The notes beneath the pieces are model-generated. The model had not been told where the DNA came from. It saw nothing but the letters and a program-made list of their open reading frames with translations, and did no database searches. The position numbers and the translations under genes are program-made. Positions 33,294 through 41,827 of a stretch of DNA of 64,000 nt are shown piece after piece (the stretch's first letter is position 1; every line of letters begins with the position of its first letter). The stretch covers positions 1-64,000 of the forward strand of contig JBBIKC010000013.1 in NCBI GenBank assembly GCA_037445635.1, given 5' to 3'. The stretch comes from JBFMCC01 sp037445635 (GTDB taxonomy: Bacteria > Chloroflexota > Anaerolineae > Anaerolineales > Villigracilaceae).

Positions 33294-35173
33294 TGTCCTT
33301 TCGCCCACACGCCGAGCATTGCCAGCGCGTACAGCCGCTTGCCGTGATCCATACGCGCGGACTTGTGCTCCTCGAGATATTTGCCCAGCGCGGCGCGGTC
33401 GAACCACTGATGCAAGGGACTGCCCTCCGCCAACAACAATTGTTTCGACCATTCGTACAGCGGCCCGCGGAACCAAGCCGAAACGGGGATTCCGAATCCC
33501 TGTTTGCCGCGGCCTTTAATGGACTCGGGCAACTCCTTGGCAAATGCCTTCTTCAAGAGATACTTCCCGCTTCTTCCCCTGACTTTGAACTGGTCCGGCA
33601 AACGGGCGGCCCACTCCACGATTTCATGATCGAGGAACGGCGAGCGGCCCTCGAGCGACGCGGCCATCGTCATGCGGTCGGCTTTGACGAGCAAATCGCC
33701 AGGCAGGTAGGTATGCAAATCCGTGTAGAGAGTCTTGTCGAGGTACGAACCTTCAGCAGAGTCGAAATGTTTCGCCAGCCAGCGCTGGGCATTGTCGGCG
33801 CGGAACATGTGCCAGAGGTCGGGCTTCCACAACGCGGCGCGCTGACGCGGCGAGAAGTACGAGCCCCAGCGCAGGATGCTGGCGCGGCGGTCAATTTCGG
33901 GAATCTGCTCGAGGCGTTTAAGTCCGTTGACGAGACTCTGCCCGACGGGACGGTCGGAGTTATCGGGGAGGAAATGCGCGATGGACGGGATCAGGCTTCG
34001 GGTCAGGAAACGAGGCGCACGCGCGTAGGCGTTGGCAAATCCGTCGAGCCAGTAACGCTGATAGCCCGCGAAGTCCTCGTCACCGCCATCGCCGTTCAGC
34101 GCGACAGTCACATGTTCGCGCGTCATCATCGAAAGATGATAGAGCGGAATCGCGGAGGCGTCCGCAAACGGCTCGCCGAAATGATAGGCGATTTTTTCGA
34201 GCGTGGATGGGATGTCGCCGTAAGTGAGGGTGAACTCGTGATGGTCGGTGGAATATTTTTGCGCGACGGCGCGGGCGTGAGGCAGTTCGCTGAAACTTTC
34301 CTCCTCGAAACCCGCCGAATAGGTTTTGACGGGGCCGCTCGCAAACTCGGACATGAGCGCGATGACGATGCTCGAGTCAATGCCGCCGCTGAGATGCGCG
34401 CCAAGCGGACGTTCACTGAGCAGGCGCATCTTGACTGCATCGCGCAGGCGGGTACGAAGTTCCTCGATGAGTTCACCTTCGGACGCAGTATGTTTGGGAA
34501 GATACGAATAATCCCAATATCGCTGGATGCGCGCCGCGCCGTTCTCCCAAACGAGGATGTGCGCGGGCGGAAGTTTGAAGATGCCCTGATAAATCGTGAG
34601 CGGATCGGGGATGTATTGCAGGCTAAGATAGAGGTCGAGGGCTTCGAGATTGATTTCGGGCTTGTGCGGAAGCGCGGTGAGGATGGCACTCAATTCCGAA
34701 CCGAAATAAAGTGTGCCGTTGCGAATCGTGTAATACATCGGCTTCTTGCCAAGACGGTCGCGGCCGAGCAGAAGTTTTCTCTTTTTGTCGTCCCACAGCG
34801 CGAACGCAAACATGCCGCGCAGACGCTTGATGCAGTCATCGCCTTCGTCCTCGTAAAAATGGACGATGCACTCGGTATCGGTTTTGGTCGCGAGGCGGTG
34901 GCCGCGGCGTTCGAGTTCGGCGCGCATTTCGGGGTAGTTGTAGCACTCGCCGTTGAAGACAATCCACACGGATTCGTTTTCGTTCGCAATCGGCTGGTCG
35001 CCGCCGCTGACGTCAATGATGGCAAGTCGGCGCATGGCGAGGCCTACGCCCGCGTCGGTGTGGAAGCCGTCGCTGTCGGGGCCGCGGTGCGCGATGGCCG
35101 CGTTCATTTTTTCGAGCAGGGCGCGCTCGGGTTTTCGATTGTCAGAATGAGAGAGTCCACAGATGCCGCACAT
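33290..35173 (-). CDS. asnB: glutamine-hydrolysing asparagine synthase family protein
   Basis: A 627-residue protein of normal family length. MCGICGLSH starts with Met-Cys2, the glutaminase nucleophile, and residues 2-200 form the class II amidotransferase domain (IAHRGPDSDGFHTD, ANENESVWIVFNGECYN). The synthase domain has the PP-loop LGAHLSGGIDSSIVIALM near residues 257-274 and LNGDGGDEDFAGYQRYW. In polysaccharide loci such enzymes often amidate a uronic acid; that fits the UDP-sugar dehydrogenase and epimerase here but is not proven. Ordinary asparagine synthesis is the alternative. Confidence 0.92.
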   Translation of the reverse strand: MCGICGLSHSDNRKPERALLEKMNAAIAHRGPDSDGFHTDAGVGLAMRRLAIIDVSGGDQPIANENESVWIVFNGECYNYPEMRAELERRGHRLATKTDTECIVHFYEDEGDDCIKRLRGMFAFALWDDKKRKLLLGRDRLGKKPMYYTIRNGTLYFGSELSAILTALPHKPEINLEALDLYLSLQYIPDPLTIYQGIFKLPPAHILVWENGAARIQRYWDYSYLPKHTASEGELIEELRTRLRDAVKMRLLSERPLGAHLSGGIDSSIVIALMSEFASGPVKTYSAGFEEESFSELPHARAVAQKYSTDHHEFTLTYGDIPSTLEKIAYHFGEPFADASAIPLYHLSMMTREHVTVALNGDGGDEDFAGYQRYWLDGFANAYARAPRFLTRSLIPSIAHFLPDNSDRPVGQSLVNGLKRLEQIPEIDRRASILRWGSYFSPRQRAALWKPDLWHMFRADNAQRWLAKHFDSAEGSYLDKTLYTDLHTYLPGDLLVKADRMTMAASLEGRSPFLDHEIVEWAARLPDQFKVRGRSGKYLLKKAFAKELPESIKGRGKQGFGIPVSAWFRGPLYEWSKQLLLAEGSPLHQWFDRAALGKYLEEHKSARMDHGKRLYALAMLGVWAKGQ

Positions 35174-35180
35174 AAATTTT

Positions 35181-35214
35181 TGCCACTGATTTCACGGATT
35201 TACACGGATTGGTT
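35181..35214. repeat. dispersed CACGGATT-type repeat
   Basis: TGCCACTGATTTCACGGATT is followed by TACACGGATTGG between two genes. On the minus strand it contributes the end of the GT4 gene (…NQSV and stop at 35200). The wording is like a repeat common in environmental genomes; only one clear copy was seen here. Confidence 0.5.
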
Positions 35215-36339
35215 TTGAATTCTTTCTAAAATTTGGGAATACTGACGGGCGACGGATTCCCAGGAGTATTCTTTTTCGACTCGTTCGCGGGATGCCCGCC
35301 CCATCTGCTCCCGCGTCTTTTCTTCGACGAGAAGCCTGCGGAGGCCGTCCCGAAGCGACCCTACATCCTCGGCATTGACCAGCGCGCCCGTTACACCATC
35401 CACAACCAGTTCCTCGTTGCCTGCGATTCTGGTTGCAACAACGGGCAGTCCGCTGGCCATGGCTTCGAGGACGGCGTTTGGCATCCCTTCGTGGCGGGAG
35501 GGGAACAGGAACAGGTTCGCCTGATGATACCACTTGATTAAGTCCTCGCGGGATTGCCAGCCGAGAAAGGTGACGCGTTCCGCAATGCCAAGTTCACGCG
35601 CCAGGGATTTGAGCGAATCTGTTTGCGGGCCGTCGCCCGCGATGCGCCATTCCCAGTCGAGGTCTTTGAGTTGGGCGAGCGCGCGCAGGCCGAGGTCGAG
35701 TCCCTTTTGGTGGACGACGCGTCCGACCGAAAGAATGCGCGGCGGCGACCATTCGCGGTATCCAACCGCGTAATGAGACGAATCCACGCCGTTGGGGATG
35801 ATGGGAATTTCGATGGACGAGTCGAAGGCGAGGGCGAGGTCGCGAAGACCGCAGCTGTTGGCGATGACGGCAGATGCGTCATGCCAGATCGCGCGCAGGA
35901 AAGGGCCAATCAGTTTATGGTATGTCTTGAAATCGTAAGGGCGGAAGCCGGGCACGTCGCCGCCGCGCAGGGAAACGATGTAAGGAATGCGATAAAACTT
36001 TTTCAACAACCAGGCCGCCGCGCCGGAGGGAACACCGAAAAAGGCAAGGGTGGCATTCGGCTTGTTTCGGCGCGCCCGTCCCAAAGTCCAGAGAGAGGCG
36101 GAGAGGATGAAGGCAAGTTGCTCGAGCGCGCCGGAGCGATCCCGTCTGCGGCGCAATGCGGGGATGCGGTAGATCGTCGCGCCGTCGCGCGCCTCGACGC
36201 GGGGCAGGCCGGAAAAGCGGGCGGTCAGTACGGTCACGTCGTTTTCATTCTCAGCGAGGCAGCGCGCGATATTCGCACTGGCATTCCCCGCGCCGCCGCC
36301 GATGGGCGGGTATTCGCTGTTGATGATGAGAATCCGCAT
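35200..36339 (-). CDS. family 4 glycosyltransferase
   Basis: A 379-residue GT-B enzyme. MRILIINSEYPPIGGGAGNASANIARCL is the acceptor-domain start with the GG loop. PIIPNGVDSSHY, ILSVGRVVHQKGLDLGLRAL, WRIAGDGPQTDSL, VTFLGWQSREDLIKWYHQANLFLFPSRHEGMPNAVLEAMASGLPVVATRIAGNEE (with the EGMPNAVLEA E-x7-E motif) define the retaining GT4 family. Donor and acceptor are unknown. It lies two bases from the GT2 gene upstream. Confidence 0.9.
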   Translation of the reverse strand: MRILIINSEYPPIGGGAGNASANIARCLAENENDVTVLTARFSGLPRVEARDGATIYRIPALRRRRDRSGALEQLAFILSASLWTLGRARRNKPNATLAFFGVPSGAAAWLLKKFYRIPYIVSLRGGDVPGFRPYDFKTYHKLIGPFLRAIWHDASAVIANSCGLRDLALAFDSSIEIPIIPNGVDSSHYAVGYREWSPPRILSVGRVVHQKGLDLGLRALAQLKDLDWEWRIAGDGPQTDSLKSLARELGIAERVTFLGWQSREDLIKWYHQANLFLFPSRHEGMPNAVLEAMASGLPVVATRIAGNEELVVDGVTGALVNAEDVGSLRDGLRRLLVEEKTREQMGRASRERVEKEYSWESVARQYSQILERIQNQSV

Positions 36340-36341
36340 TC

Positions 36342-37292
36342 TTACTTTTTGAGGTTGATCGTCTCGCGCACGGTGTAGGTCGGCTTGGATTGCGACTCGT
36401 GATAGGTGCGCGCCAGCAGTTCGGCAATCAACCCCATCAAAAGGGATTGGAAGCCCATGATGGCAAACATGACCGCCAATTGGAAAAGCGGCGAGCCGAG
36501 CACGGCCACGTTGAAAAAGATGCGGCGGACGAACAGGTAGAGCAACCCGGCCGCGCTGGTCAAGATGAGCGCCATACCCGCGCCGCCGAAGAGATAGATG
36601 GGTTTGTTGGAATAACTGAGCAGGAACTTCACGGTGAAGAGGTCGAGCAGGACTTTGATGGTTCGCTCAAGCCCGTATTTTGTCTTCCCGAATTTGCGGG
36701 GATGATGATTGACGACGACCTCCGTGATGCGGGCTCCGACCGAATGAGCAAAGACGGGAATGAAGCGGTGCATTTCACCATAGAGACGGAATCCCGCCAG
36801 TGCCTCGCGGCGATAGGCCTTGAGCGTGCAGCCGTAGTCGTGCAGGTGGACGCCGGTGACCTGCGAGATAAGCCAGTTGGCGATGCGCGAGGGAAAGGTG
36901 CGCACGAAGGCATTGTCCCTGCGATTCTTGCGCCAGCCGCTGACGAGATCGTAGCCCTCGTCGAGTTTGGCGAGGAGCATGGGTATGTCGGCAGGGTCGT
37001 TCTGCATGTCGGCGTCGAGCAGGACGATGGTCTCGCCCGAAGCGTGGTCAATGCCTGCGGCGATGGCGGCGGTCTGCCCGAAGTTGCGGCGGAAGGCGAT
37101 GACGCGGACGTGTTCCCTGTCCTTTTCGGCGAAGCCGCGCAGGACCTCGAGGCTGCGGTCGCGGGAGCCGTCGTCCACGAAGATGATTTCCCACGCAAGC
37201 TCCAGCGGCCCGACCGCATCGCGAATTGCGTCGAACAACAGCGGCAGACTGCCTTCTTCGTTATAGACGGGAATGACAAGGGACAATTTCAT
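36342..37292 (-). CDS. membrane-anchored family 2 glycosyltransferase (DPM1/GtrB-like)
   Basis: A 316-residue protein. MKLSLVIPVYNEEGSLPLLF, WEIIFVDDGSRDRSL, NFGQTAAIAAGIDHASGETIVLLDADMQNDPADIP (DAD metal site near residues 94-96) and VHLHDYGCTLKAYRREAL are typical of polyprenyl-phosphate sugar synthases. Two C-terminal membrane segments (IYLFGGAGMALILTSAAGLLYLFV and LFQLAVMFAIMGFQSLLMGLIAELL) anchor it. Such proteins load undecaprenyl phosphate with a sugar, which the adjacent GT-C-like protein (overlapping by 4 bases) could then transfer outside. Confidence 0.9.
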   Translation of the reverse strand: MKLSLVIPVYNEEGSLPLLFDAIRDAVGPLELAWEIIFVDDGSRDRSLEVLRGFAEKDREHVRVIAFRRNFGQTAAIAAGIDHASGETIVLLDADMQNDPADIPMLLAKLDEGYDLVSGWRKNRRDNAFVRTFPSRIANWLISQVTGVHLHDYGCTLKAYRREALAGFRLYGEMHRFIPVFAHSVGARITEVVVNHHPRKFGKTKYGLERTIKVLLDLFTVKFLLSYSNKPIYLFGGAGMALILTSAAGLLYLFVRRIFFNVAVLGSPLFQLAVMFAIMGFQSLLMGLIAELLARTYHESQSKPTYTVRETINLKK

Positions 37293-39106
37293 GGCTTTTT
37301 TCTAAAAATTCTCACCCGCGCTCCATCATAACATGCAACCGCCTGCGGCGCGCGCGGATACTCGTCGAATCGTTCGCTCGAAAAGAAGCCGTCCCAGTCC
37401 GGGTATTTCGACTCCTCGACGATGAAGAACTCGGCTTGTTCGATCCACTGCTCCTTGATCTCCTGATTCCACCGGCCAAACCGCAGTAATTCCTGCGGGT
37501 CGCCGCCGAGGAAAAAAGCGGCCCCCTGATTCAACTGTGCTGGAAATATCTTCACACCCGGTATGTATGCCAGCAGAGCCAGGGAGGGGCCGTCCCAGTA
37601 CACCAGGGCGCCCGGCGGGACGATGCGGGCAAGATAAGCGCCGTCCTCTTCGAAGGCATGGATGACGTCAATGCCGCAGGGCTGGGAGACAACGCCCAGC
37701 GACAGGGAGAATAACAGGCCGCCAATCAGGCACAAGTTGGTCAAAACGATTCCAAAATCACTTCGCTTGCGAAGTACAAACGCGCTTCCCGCCACGACCA
37801 GTCCCACCAGCAGGCCAAATCCGGCAGAGACATATTGCTTGGCGAGATTTCGGGAAAGCGCAAACTTGCCTTCAAGAATGTTCCAAATGGTGTTAAATCT
37901 AAAAGACCCGTCTTTGAACAGGGGAACGGCGGTGCTCAAAAGGGGATCGCCGAGATCCTCGAAGACAGAATAAGCGATCATCGCGAAGAGGACGATGCCC
38001 AGAAGAGCGATCGCGATCCTCACGGGCGGGCCGGGCAGGGTTCGCGTCGTACCGAGCACAGCAAGCACAAACAGAATGCCCGCGATATTAAAAAAAGCCA
38101 GGTACGGGCCGAAGCAGAACACGCAATAGTCGTGAAGGATGGACGCCCAGAAATGCAACGCGAGCAACACAGCGAACAGCACCCCCAGAAAAACAGCGGC
38201 TTTGAAAAGCGAATCCGTTTTCCAGGCGGGGCGTCTGGGCCACAAGAAGAGGACCAGCAGGCTTCCCCCCAGGGCAAAGACATGCCCGCGCAGTCCCTGC
38301 GCGACAGCCAGCAAACGGGTTTGTAAATCCAGGTCGGGAGAGTATCGGGGAACGGCGGACGCGGCCAGGCGGAAAGTATCAAGGAAGGGAGTGAGCGCTC
38401 TGGGAAGCCATGGAATCCAAAGTTGCAGGATGTCAGGCCAGTACAGGGCATGCCCCAAAATGAGGACAATTGTCCCGCTTAGAAGGGAATAGAGCGCCGC
38501 TTTCCGTCCGTGTTCCCATAAAATGTATAAAGCCAGAATCGGCAGGACGAGGATCATGTTCTGACGCGTGAGGATCATCAGCCCGGCGAGCAACCCGCTG
38601 AGGATCAATTGCCACAACGGACGCCCGCTTCCCAGCGAGAACGCAAGCATCCAGGCAAACATGACCGCGACCAAAACCTGGCTGTTGACCAGGCTGTAGA
38701 TTCCGATGCCCTGGCCCAACGCCAGCGCCCAGACCGCTGCGGCCGCCAGCCGCGAATTTCCAAGCCGGCGGGCGGCGGCCCAGGTCCCCAGCAACATGAG
38801 CACGCCAAGAAAAATCGAAAAATAGCGCCCGGTCAACAATCCCGGGCCAAACACGGTCTGAACGTATCCGGGAATGAGAAAGGCCAGCGGGCCCTTGTTG
38901 GTCCATACCTGGTAAGGGGCGAAGGGTGTGTAAACGCCCGTTGCAAATAAATACCCCTTGAACAGATACAGTCCCTCGTCCAGGTTGGATCGTGCAAAAC
39001 GGGCGAAGTCAAAAGCCCGCCACGCGTAAACGACGACTCCAAGCCATGCCGCTAAAACGGGCAGTCTGTATTTTTCAAAAGCGGACAGTATTTTATCTTT
39101 TAGCAT
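37289..39106 (-). CDS. GT39/ArnT-like membrane glycosyltransferase, paralogue A
   Basis: A 605-residue protein with about 12 membrane segments and a soluble tail. Loop 1 reads FARSNLDEGLYLFKGYLFATGVY, where the Asp-Glu pair is in the position of the catalytic acid of GT-C enzymes, and WTNKGPLAFLIPG follows. The tail has CGIDVIHAFEEDGAYLARIVPPGALVYWDG and LGGDPQELLRFGRWNQE. The protein at 43750-45621 has the same landmarks in the same order, so the two are paralogues. It follows a GT2 polyprenyl-sugar synthase by ATGA overlap, which points to outer-face transfer of a lipid-linked sugar. Confidence 0.75.
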   Translation of the reverse strand: MLKDKILSAFEKYRLPVLAAWLGVVVYAWRAFDFARFARSNLDEGLYLFKGYLFATGVYTPFAPYQVWTNKGPLAFLIPGYVQTVFGPGLLTGRYFSIFLGVLMLLGTWAAARRLGNSRLAAAAVWALALGQGIGIYSLVNSQVLVAVMFAWMLAFSLGSGRPLWQLILSGLLAGLMILTRQNMILVLPILALYILWEHGRKAALYSLLSGTIVLILGHALYWPDILQLWIPWLPRALTPFLDTFRLAASAVPRYSPDLDLQTRLLAVAQGLRGHVFALGGSLLVLFLWPRRPAWKTDSLFKAAVFLGVLFAVLLALHFWASILHDYCVFCFGPYLAFFNIAGILFVLAVLGTTRTLPGPPVRIAIALLGIVLFAMIAYSVFEDLGDPLLSTAVPLFKDGSFRFNTIWNILEGKFALSRNLAKQYVSAGFGLLVGLVVAGSAFVLRKRSDFGIVLTNLCLIGGLLFSLSLGVVSQPCGIDVIHAFEEDGAYLARIVPPGALVYWDGPSLALLAYIPGVKIFPAQLNQGAAFFLGGDPQELLRFGRWNQEIKEQWIEQAEFFIVEESKYPDWDGFFSSERFDEYPRAPQAVACYDGARVRIFRKKP

Positions 39107-39194
39107 TGGCGGGATGATTGGCCGATGTTATGCAACGTGGCGAAGGTTCAAACGAGAAGCAAGCCCGAAACATGGGAGCCTTCAGGATGTTGAG

Positions 39195-40157
39195 TTATGG
39201 ATTTGCAAGCCGCGCCAGGTCTGCATCCACCATCATCGTAACCAGATCACGAAAACCGAGAGTGGGTTCCCAGCCAAGTTCCCGTCCGGCTTTGGCCGGA
39301 TCGGAAATCAGCAGGTCCACTTCGGCCGGGCGATAGAAACGTTCGTCCCGAACGACATAATCATTGTAATCCAGGCCGGCATGACCAAAGGCAATTTCGC
39401 AAAACTCCCTCACGGAATGGGTCTCACCGGTGCCGATGACGAAGTTATCGGGGCGCTCATGTTGAAGCATGAGCCACATGGCCCGCACATAGTCACCGGC
39501 AAAGCCCCAGTCGCGGCGGGCTTCGAGGTTGCCCAGACGTAATTCTTTTTCCAATCCGAGTTTGATGCGCGCTACGCCGTCCGAGATCTTGCGCGTGACG
39601 AACTCCAGCCCGCGGCGCGGGCTTTCATGGTTGAACAGAATGCCGGAGACGGCGTACAAGCCATGCGACTCGCGGTAGTTGACCGTGATCCAATGCCCGT
39701 ACACCTTCGCCACCCCATAGGGACTGCGCGGATAGAACGGCGTCGTTTCGCGTTGGGGCACTTCCAGCACCTTGCCGAACATTTCACTGCTGGAGGCCTG
39801 ATAAAACCGTATTTTTGGATTGACCCAGCGAACGGCGTCCAGCAGGCGGGTCACTCCCAGCCCCGTGATCTCGCCGGTCAAGATTGCCTGGTCCCATGAA
39901 GTGGGCACGAAGGACTGCGCAGCCAGGTTATATACCTCGTCCGGCTTGTACTCTTCCAAAAGCGCCACCAGCGAACTCTGGTCGTGCAGGTCGCCCTGGA
40001 CAACCGTAATTTCTCCCAGAATGTGCTGAATACGCTCGTAGGTGACCGTGCTCGTGCGGCGCGCCATTCCCACCACACGGTAGCCTTTGGCGAGTAAAAA
40101 CTCGGCCAGGTACGAGCCGTCTTGTCCGGTAATCCCCGTGATCAATGCAGTTGGCAT
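39195..40157 (-). CDS. gmd: GDP-mannose 4,6-dehydratase
   Basis: A 320-residue extended SDR. MPTALITGITGQDGSYLAEFLL is the diagnostic Gmd start, followed by VVGMARRTST, NLAAQSFVPTSWDQ, FYQASSSEMFGKV (active-site Ser/Glu), SPYGVAKVYGHWI (YxxxK), NHESPRRGLEFVTRKI and NLEARRDWGFAGDYVRAMW. It is about 25-50 residues shorter than most Gmd proteins at the C-terminus. It converts GDP-mannose to GDP-4-keto-6-deoxymannose for the fucose synthase at 17410. The operator dyad upstream (40177-40193) suggests control by the MarR-like EPS regulator. Confidence 0.93.
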   Translation of the reverse strand: MPTALITGITGQDGSYLAEFLLAKGYRVVGMARRTSTVTYERIQHILGEITVVQGDLHDQSSLVALLEEYKPDEVYNLAAQSFVPTSWDQAILTGEITGLGVTRLLDAVRWVNPKIRFYQASSSEMFGKVLEVPQRETTPFYPRSPYGVAKVYGHWITVNYRESHGLYAVSGILFNHESPRRGLEFVTRKISDGVARIKLGLEKELRLGNLEARRDWGFAGDYVRAMWLMLQHERPDNFVIGTGETHSVREFCEIAFGHAGLDYNDYVVRDERFYRPAEVDLLISDPAKAGRELGWEPTLGFRDLVTMMVDADLARLANP

Positions 40158-40173
40158 TTGGCCATCCTTGTAT

Positions 40174-40197
40174 CAAAATTCAACGATTGAATTATAA
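40174..40197 (-). promoter_or_regulatory. operator/promoter of gmd, same as at the EPS regulator
   Basis: AATTCAA-CGA-TTGAATT at 40177-40193 is followed by ATAA, giving TATAAT on the minus strand. Of 24 bases shared with the 19931-19954 site only three differ, and one pair of differences (G-C to A-T) keeps the dyad. The predicted leader is about 26 bases. Confidence 0.65.
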
Positions 40198-40214
40198 ACT
40201 GTCCAGGGGATGTG

Positions 40215-41771
40215 TCAAGCACGGCGGGCGCGGCGGTCCCGCCACCAGCCGCCCAGCAGGATCGCGGCCGCGGCGCCGAATAACAAAACGACCATCCAGC
40301 CAAACGGCACCTGCCCGCCGATATGGTAATAGCGGCTGAGATACCATTGAGTAAAGACCGCCAGAAAAACGACCTCCAGTGCGACCCAGCGGCCCAGCCA
40401 GTGGTCGCGCCGCGCCCAGGCATAGGCCGCGGCCAGCACCTGCCAGAGGAGGAGAATCGCCCGGTAACGGGGATTATCCCACTCGTCCGCGCCGCCGCGC
40501 AGGGAGGCGATCACGATCCAGGCCCAGACCGAGGCGGTCAGCCACAGCCACAAGCGGCGATTCGGCCCGGGCTGAGTGCGCCAAGCCGCGAACGGCGCAT
40601 AGAACAGCAGGGGAACGAGCGCGTACCAGCCAACGGAGCGAAAGATTCCCAACAGGCGAAGCGTAAGCGTGGTCGGCTCGATAAACTGGGCCGGCAGGAC
40701 CGGCCGCGTGATGCCATAGACGGCCACGAAAAGCGGACGCATGCCGCCGGGCATTTCGTCGAAGAGTTTCTGCACCCAGCCCGAGCCGCGCTCGAGTTGA
40801 TACACATCCCACTTCACGGCTCCGCGAAACCAGTCGAAGACGATGCCAAGCGGCGAGCCCGCGCCGAAAGATTCGCGCGTCAATCCCCAGGCCAGCAGGT
40901 ACAGCCCGGCCAGAAAGACCAGTCCCGCCGCAGCCAGCGCCATCCATGAGACGCGTCCATGCTCGCGGCGCACCCAGACCCAGCCGCCAAGGATGACCAG
41001 CATGGCCAGCGCCACACCGGGCGAGACCAGCAACATGCCTGCGAAGGCAGACGCAAGCCAAATCCAACCGTGACGTCCGCCTCCGTTTTGCCACTCTACG
41101 AATCCCCACAGGGCCATGGCTGTGAACAGCATCAGGAACGGCTCGCGCATCTGGGCGCTGCCGAGCAGAATGGACTCGGGATAGAGGGCAAACATCCACG
41201 CGGCGGGCGCGGCGACCGAGTCGCCCCATTGACGCGCGGCCGCCCGAAATAAAAAGGATACACCCAGCGCGGCCGCCAGCGCGGAAAACAGGACAATCAA
41301 CAACGGACGATGCGCGTCCGGGGAGAGATAACGATAAGCCAGCGCGCTGAACGCCAGCAGTCCCCCGTATTGATCGGTGTAAAAGTTCTTGCTGAACGCG
41401 TTCAGGATGGGCTGATCGGATTGAGCCAAGTCCCAGGCCTGCGCGTCGCGGCGGAAGGAATCGAAGAAAATGTAACCCGCCTGGTTTTGCTCGTTTGGAT
41501 TGCCATCAACCGGCAGGGCCAGATACAGTGCGACGCCGAGGGCAATGCGCAGGATGAATGCGAGGGCGAGGATGAGTTGAAGGTTGAAGGTCGAACGTTG
41601 AATGTTGTTGGGTGCAATTGCCCAGAAAAATTTAAAGCGTAAAACGTAAAAGGAAAGAAGAAAGAGGAAAGAAAAGAGGAACCAGCCGAGGAAGAAATTG
41701 CCTGGTTGAATGACGGAGAGCCCCGCGCCGAGGAGCAGACTGGGAAAGAGGGCGAGGAAAAGGAATTTCAT
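40215..41771 (-). CDS. polytopic membrane protein, glycosyltransferase 39-like
   Basis: A 518-residue protein with about 12 membrane segments. The first helix MKFLFLALFPSLLLGAGLSV may double as a signal anchor. A loop with GYIFFDSFRRDAQAWDLAQS near residues 85-105 and a later VWLLASAFAGMLLVSPGV-type region resemble GT39-like bacterial proteins. Two 7-bp arrays are read through: 41633-41674 encodes part of the second helix (about residues 33-47, SFLFLLSFYVLRFKF) and 41576-41610 encodes residues 54-66 (NNIQRSTFNLQLI). A membrane helix made from a repeat is striking. Confidence 0.6.
   Translation of the reverse strand: MKFLFLALFPSLLLGAGLSVIQPGNFFLGWFLFSFLFLLSFYVLRFKFFWAIAPNNIQRSTFNLQLILALAFILRIALGVALYLALPVDGNPNEQNQAGYIFFDSFRRDAQAWDLAQSDQPILNAFSKNFYTDQYGGLLAFSALAYRYLSPDAHRPLLIVLFSALAAALGVSFLFRAAARQWGDSVAAPAAWMFALYPESILLGSAQMREPFLMLFTAMALWGFVEWQNGGGRHGWIWLASAFAGMLLVSPGVALAMLVILGGWVWVRREHGRVSWMALAAAGLVFLAGLYLLAWGLTRESFGAGSPLGIVFDWFRGAVKWDVYQLERGSGWVQKLFDEMPGGMRPLFVAVYGITRPVLPAQFIEPTTLTLRLLGIFRSVGWYALVPLLFYAPFAAWRTQPGPNRRLWLWLTASVWAWIVIASLRGGADEWDNPRYRAILLLWQVLAAAYAWARRDHWLGRWVALEVVFLAVFTQWYLSRYYHIGGQVPFGWMVVLLFGAAAAILLGGWWRDRRARRA
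41576..41610. repeat. 7-bp repeat array in coding DNA (GTTGAAG type)
   Basis: GTTGAAG GTTGAAG, then GTCGAAC GTTGAAT GTTGTTG: five units in register inside the membrane-protein gene. The same word family recurs at 43597-43631 and 59563-59630. Confidence 0.8.
41633..41674. repeat. 7-bp repeat array in coding DNA (TAAAACG/AAAGAGG type)
   Basis: TAAAGCG TAAAACG, TAAAAGG AAAGAAG, AAAGAGG AAAGAAA: six units in register, 22 bases from the previous array and in the same gene. Being purine-rich on the plus strand it is read as Phe/Leu-rich sequence on the minus strand. Confidence 0.7.
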
Positions 41772-41827
41772 GGAGGGAATTGTAACGCGAAACGTTATCG
41801 GTTGGTCATAAAACAAAGATGGTTAGA

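Noticed and set aside
33293..35218. A 641-codon plus-strand open frame opposite asnB
   Set aside because: It mirrors the asparagine synthase gene codon for codon and has no recognisable motif.
41772..41827. tRNA or small RNA in the gap before the AT-rich gene
   Set aside because: No cloverleaf, terminator or promoter could be drawn in these 56 bases.
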